Shown piece by piece: positions 62,282 to 64,000 of a stretch of 64,000 nt of DNA; position 1 is the stretch's first letter, and each line of letters opens with the position of its first letter. The position numbers were made by a program, and so were the translations under genes. This DNA is from an uncultured Methanobrevibacter sp. (GTDB taxonomy: Archaea > Methanobacteriota > Methanobacteria > Methanobacteriales > Methanobacteriaceae). Under the pieces are notes generated by a model, which searched no databases, was not told where the DNA came from, and saw only the letters and a program-made list of their open reading frames with translations. The stretch spans positions 44,016 to 108,015 of the forward strand of contig NZ_CACXXB010000002.1 of assembly GCF_902771435.1 (NCBI RefSeq), read 5' to 3'.

Positions 62282-64000
62282 ATGAAAACTAAATCATTTA
62301 TTTTTTTAATTGCACTGATTTTTGTGATGGTTTTCTCTCTCAGCGCTGTTTGCGCAGACGATTTACAGACATCTGATTCCGGTCAGGTATCAGGGGATGT
62401 TGTTGTAGTTAGTGAAAATCCTTATACTACCTCAGGTGAGCTGACATATGACATTCCTGCCGATGCCAAAGACGTCAAGAGTGCAGATGTTTATGTGAAT
62501 GTCTATTCGGGCAGTGCAAAAAATACATATGGTGCAAATGCCAATGTGAGTCTGAAAACCCAAAATGGTGAAAATCAGATAGCAAGCGAAGAGTTATGGA
62601 TTGAAAATGGAACTACTGATGGAACCGTTTATCCTGTAAATGACCATGTCGATAAGTGTTATTCAGACTATCAAATGCGTTATGACATAACAGACTCTTT
62701 AAAAGGTTTGAACGGTACATCTGTTTCTATTAAAGTTGATACATTTGAAATGACTAATAAGTCATTTGACGGCAGAATCAAGTTAATCGCTTTGGTTTTA
62801 GCATATGATGACGGGGATGCAGATGAAATTAACTATTGGATAGATTCTGCTCAAAGATGGACAAAAACCAATGTTACAATTTCTTTTGATACTGAGGGTG
62901 TAACAGATATTGCAAAAGCGGATTTAACAGATATTGTACTTTCCAGTGCTAATGGAAACTTCACATTAAATGATAAGTTGCTTGGCGAACCTGATAACCA
63001 CACTGCAGGCAGCACTTATCAATACAGTTACTGGGATGTTACAGATAAAATAGAAGAAGGCAAAAATACTGAAATCATGAGCAGATATGCAGGAACTTCA
63101 GCTTACGGATCACTTAAAAACGTTTTAACTGTTTTAAAAATACAATCCAAAACAGCTAGCGCTGATGTGACATTCAACACTGAATACACTAGTGTTCCTA
63201 CATGTTATGCCGGAACCAATAACACATTAACTGTTAAAGTTAAGGCAAATAAAGCCGGCAAATACATGGTTGAGTTAGTATCCAGTGATGGTGCATATGA
63301 AACAGCCGAAGTTGAACTTGACGGTGAAAATGAAACCACTTTACTGTTGACTGACTCTAAAATCAGGCCAATTGATGAAACTACCGTAAACGGCGCCAAT
63401 AACACTCAAGTGGAATATGAAGTTGATGTTATTTACAATGGCACTGTTGTCGGAAAAGCAAACAAAACAGTTCCTGTACTTTACAACGGTAATTTAGGTT
63501 ATGACTATGGGTATGATGTTCGAGGTCTTGAACCGTATTATCGTACAATCCAAATTAGGGGTGATGTTGTAGTTGATGTAAAAGATGACAGCACTTATTT
63601 GGGTGCTTCAGACATGAACAGAACCGATGTCTGGAACATCAATTTGCCTGAAGACACTGAAATTAGGGAAGCATTCCTATTCGTTCCATATAACTGGTTT
63701 AACGCTAAAGCTTATAATGAAACTAGGGAAATGTTTGATGCTAAATTCAACGGTTATGAAATTGTTCCACTGGAATGGTATAGGGATCAAGGCAATTTAG
63801 GAAATTATGGACGATACGGCTATGGTGTTATGGTTTACAGGTTAAATGTGAATCAAATCAACACTACAGGCGCTAACACTTTGGTTTTAAATAAGAATGA
63901 CCCTACTCCTGCTGTTTATCCTTCAACCTTAGTATATATGTATGATGTTCCTGGCGGATCATTTAAAGATGTTGAGATTGTTTTGGGTGCTGATTTACTT
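62282..64000 (+). CDS. Secreted surface protein (DUF3344-like), 3' end beyond the window
   Basis: 573 codons are visible and the frame is open at the window end. Signal peptide KTKSFIFLIALIFVMVFSLSAVCA. A close paralog of the preceding surface protein: shared segments include SGELTYDIP, YGANANVSL, YDITDSLKGLNGT, YTSVPTCYAGTNNTLTVKV and TVPVLYNGNLG. Differences are spread evenly, as expected from an older tandem duplication. It has its own promoter with the same repeated elements as the cobN-like gene, so the two units are probably coregulated. The site before the ATG is weak (CGTGGTATATT). Confidence 0.85.
   Translation, partial: MKTKSFIFLIALIFVMVFSLSAVCADDLQTSDSGQVSGDVVVVSENPYTTSGELTYDIPADAKDVKSADVYVNVYSGSAKNTYGANANVSLKTQNGENQIASEELWIENGTTDGTVYPVNDHVDKCYSDYQMRYDITDSLKGLNGTSVSIKVDTFEMTNKSFDGRIKLIALVLAYDDGDADEINYWIDSAQRWTKTNVTISFDTEGVTDIAKADLTDIVLSSANGNFTLNDKLLGEPDNHTAGSTYQYSYWDVTDKIEEGKNTEIMSRYAGTSAYGSLKNVLTVLKIQSKTASADVTFNTEYTSVPTCYAGTNNTLTVKVKANKAGKYMVELVSSDGAYETAEVELDGENETTLLLTDSKIRPIDETTVNGANNTQVEYEVDVIYNGTVVGKANKTVPVLYNGNLGYDYGYDVRGLEPYYRTIQIRGDVVVDVKDDSTYLGASDMNRTDVWNINLPEDTEIREAFLFVPYNWFNAKAYNETREMFDAKFNGYEIVPLEWYRDQGNLGNYGRYGYGVMVYRLNVNQINTTGANTLVLNKNDPTPAVYPSTLVYMYDVPGGSFKDVEIVLGADLL

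Overview
The window looks like chromosomal DNA of a methanogenic archaeon of the order Methanobacteriales, most likely Methanobrevibacter. Support: methanogen-only functions (component A2 of the methyl-coenzyme M reductase activation system, a NifH-like protein of the CfbC type, beta-RFAP synthase for methanopterin), an archaeal lipid geranylgeranyl reductase, transcription factor S, low G+C, AT-rich intergenic regions with archaeal TATA boxes, GGTGA-type ribosome binding sites, and secreted adhesin-like proteins with Ig-like repeats. No rRNA, tRNA, CRISPR array, transposase or integrase was found.

Layout. 1-14 kb is mostly housekeeping: the 3' end of a large acidic protein, uvrC, a zinc-ribbon membrane protein, atwA-usp, ferredoxin-geranylgeranyl reductase-galE, purF, and U32 peptidase-cfbC-ogt. 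14-30 kb carries many redox and stress genes (PPOX protein, HxlR regulator, two iron-sulfur flavoprotein-like reductases, nitroreductase, ferritin, SDR) mixed with serS, two MFS carriers, a MalY-like aminotransferase, NudC, a K+ channel and beta-RFAP synthase. 30-34 kb has paaK-ACT (minus strand) diverging from a three-gene cassette DUF2162-ExbB-like-DUF2149. 34-46 kb holds TFS, secreted proteins, an AGCS symporter, an NADP alcohol dehydrogenase, a ClC channel with RCK_C tail, a second nitroreductase and a large DUF285/BspA-type repeat protein. 46-51 kb is an unusual group: a divergent SIS protein, an HD-domain protein with two RyR repeats, and two overlapping genes for pore-loop membrane proteins with a non-canonical selectivity filter. 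52.5-64 kb carries a secreted, membrane-anchored CobN-like protein, a second copy of the DUF2162-ExbB-like-DUF2149 cassette and two related secreted proteins.

The two best candidates for an undescribed system are (1) the CobN-like cell-surface cassette. It encodes an outside-facing chelatase-like protein, a CPCC-containing membrane carrier, a proton-channel pair that looks like ExbB/ExbD, and surface proteins. A repeated 11-bp element (GTATTACTTTT, six same-strand copies) sits in the two intergenic regions that drive it. I infer a proton-motive-force-driven uptake or remodelling system for a metal or tetrapyrrole at the archaeal surface. (2) The SIS / HD-RyR / tandem pore-loop group, which looks like a ligand-sensing module beside a possible ion-channel effector. 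Both are inferences from sequence and neighbourhood. Assignments to numbered DUF families are from memory and were not searched. Many starts were moved from the longest possible frame to the ATG (or GTG/TTG) that follows a GGTGA-like site or an archaeal TATA box at leaderless distance; these choices are stated in each entry.
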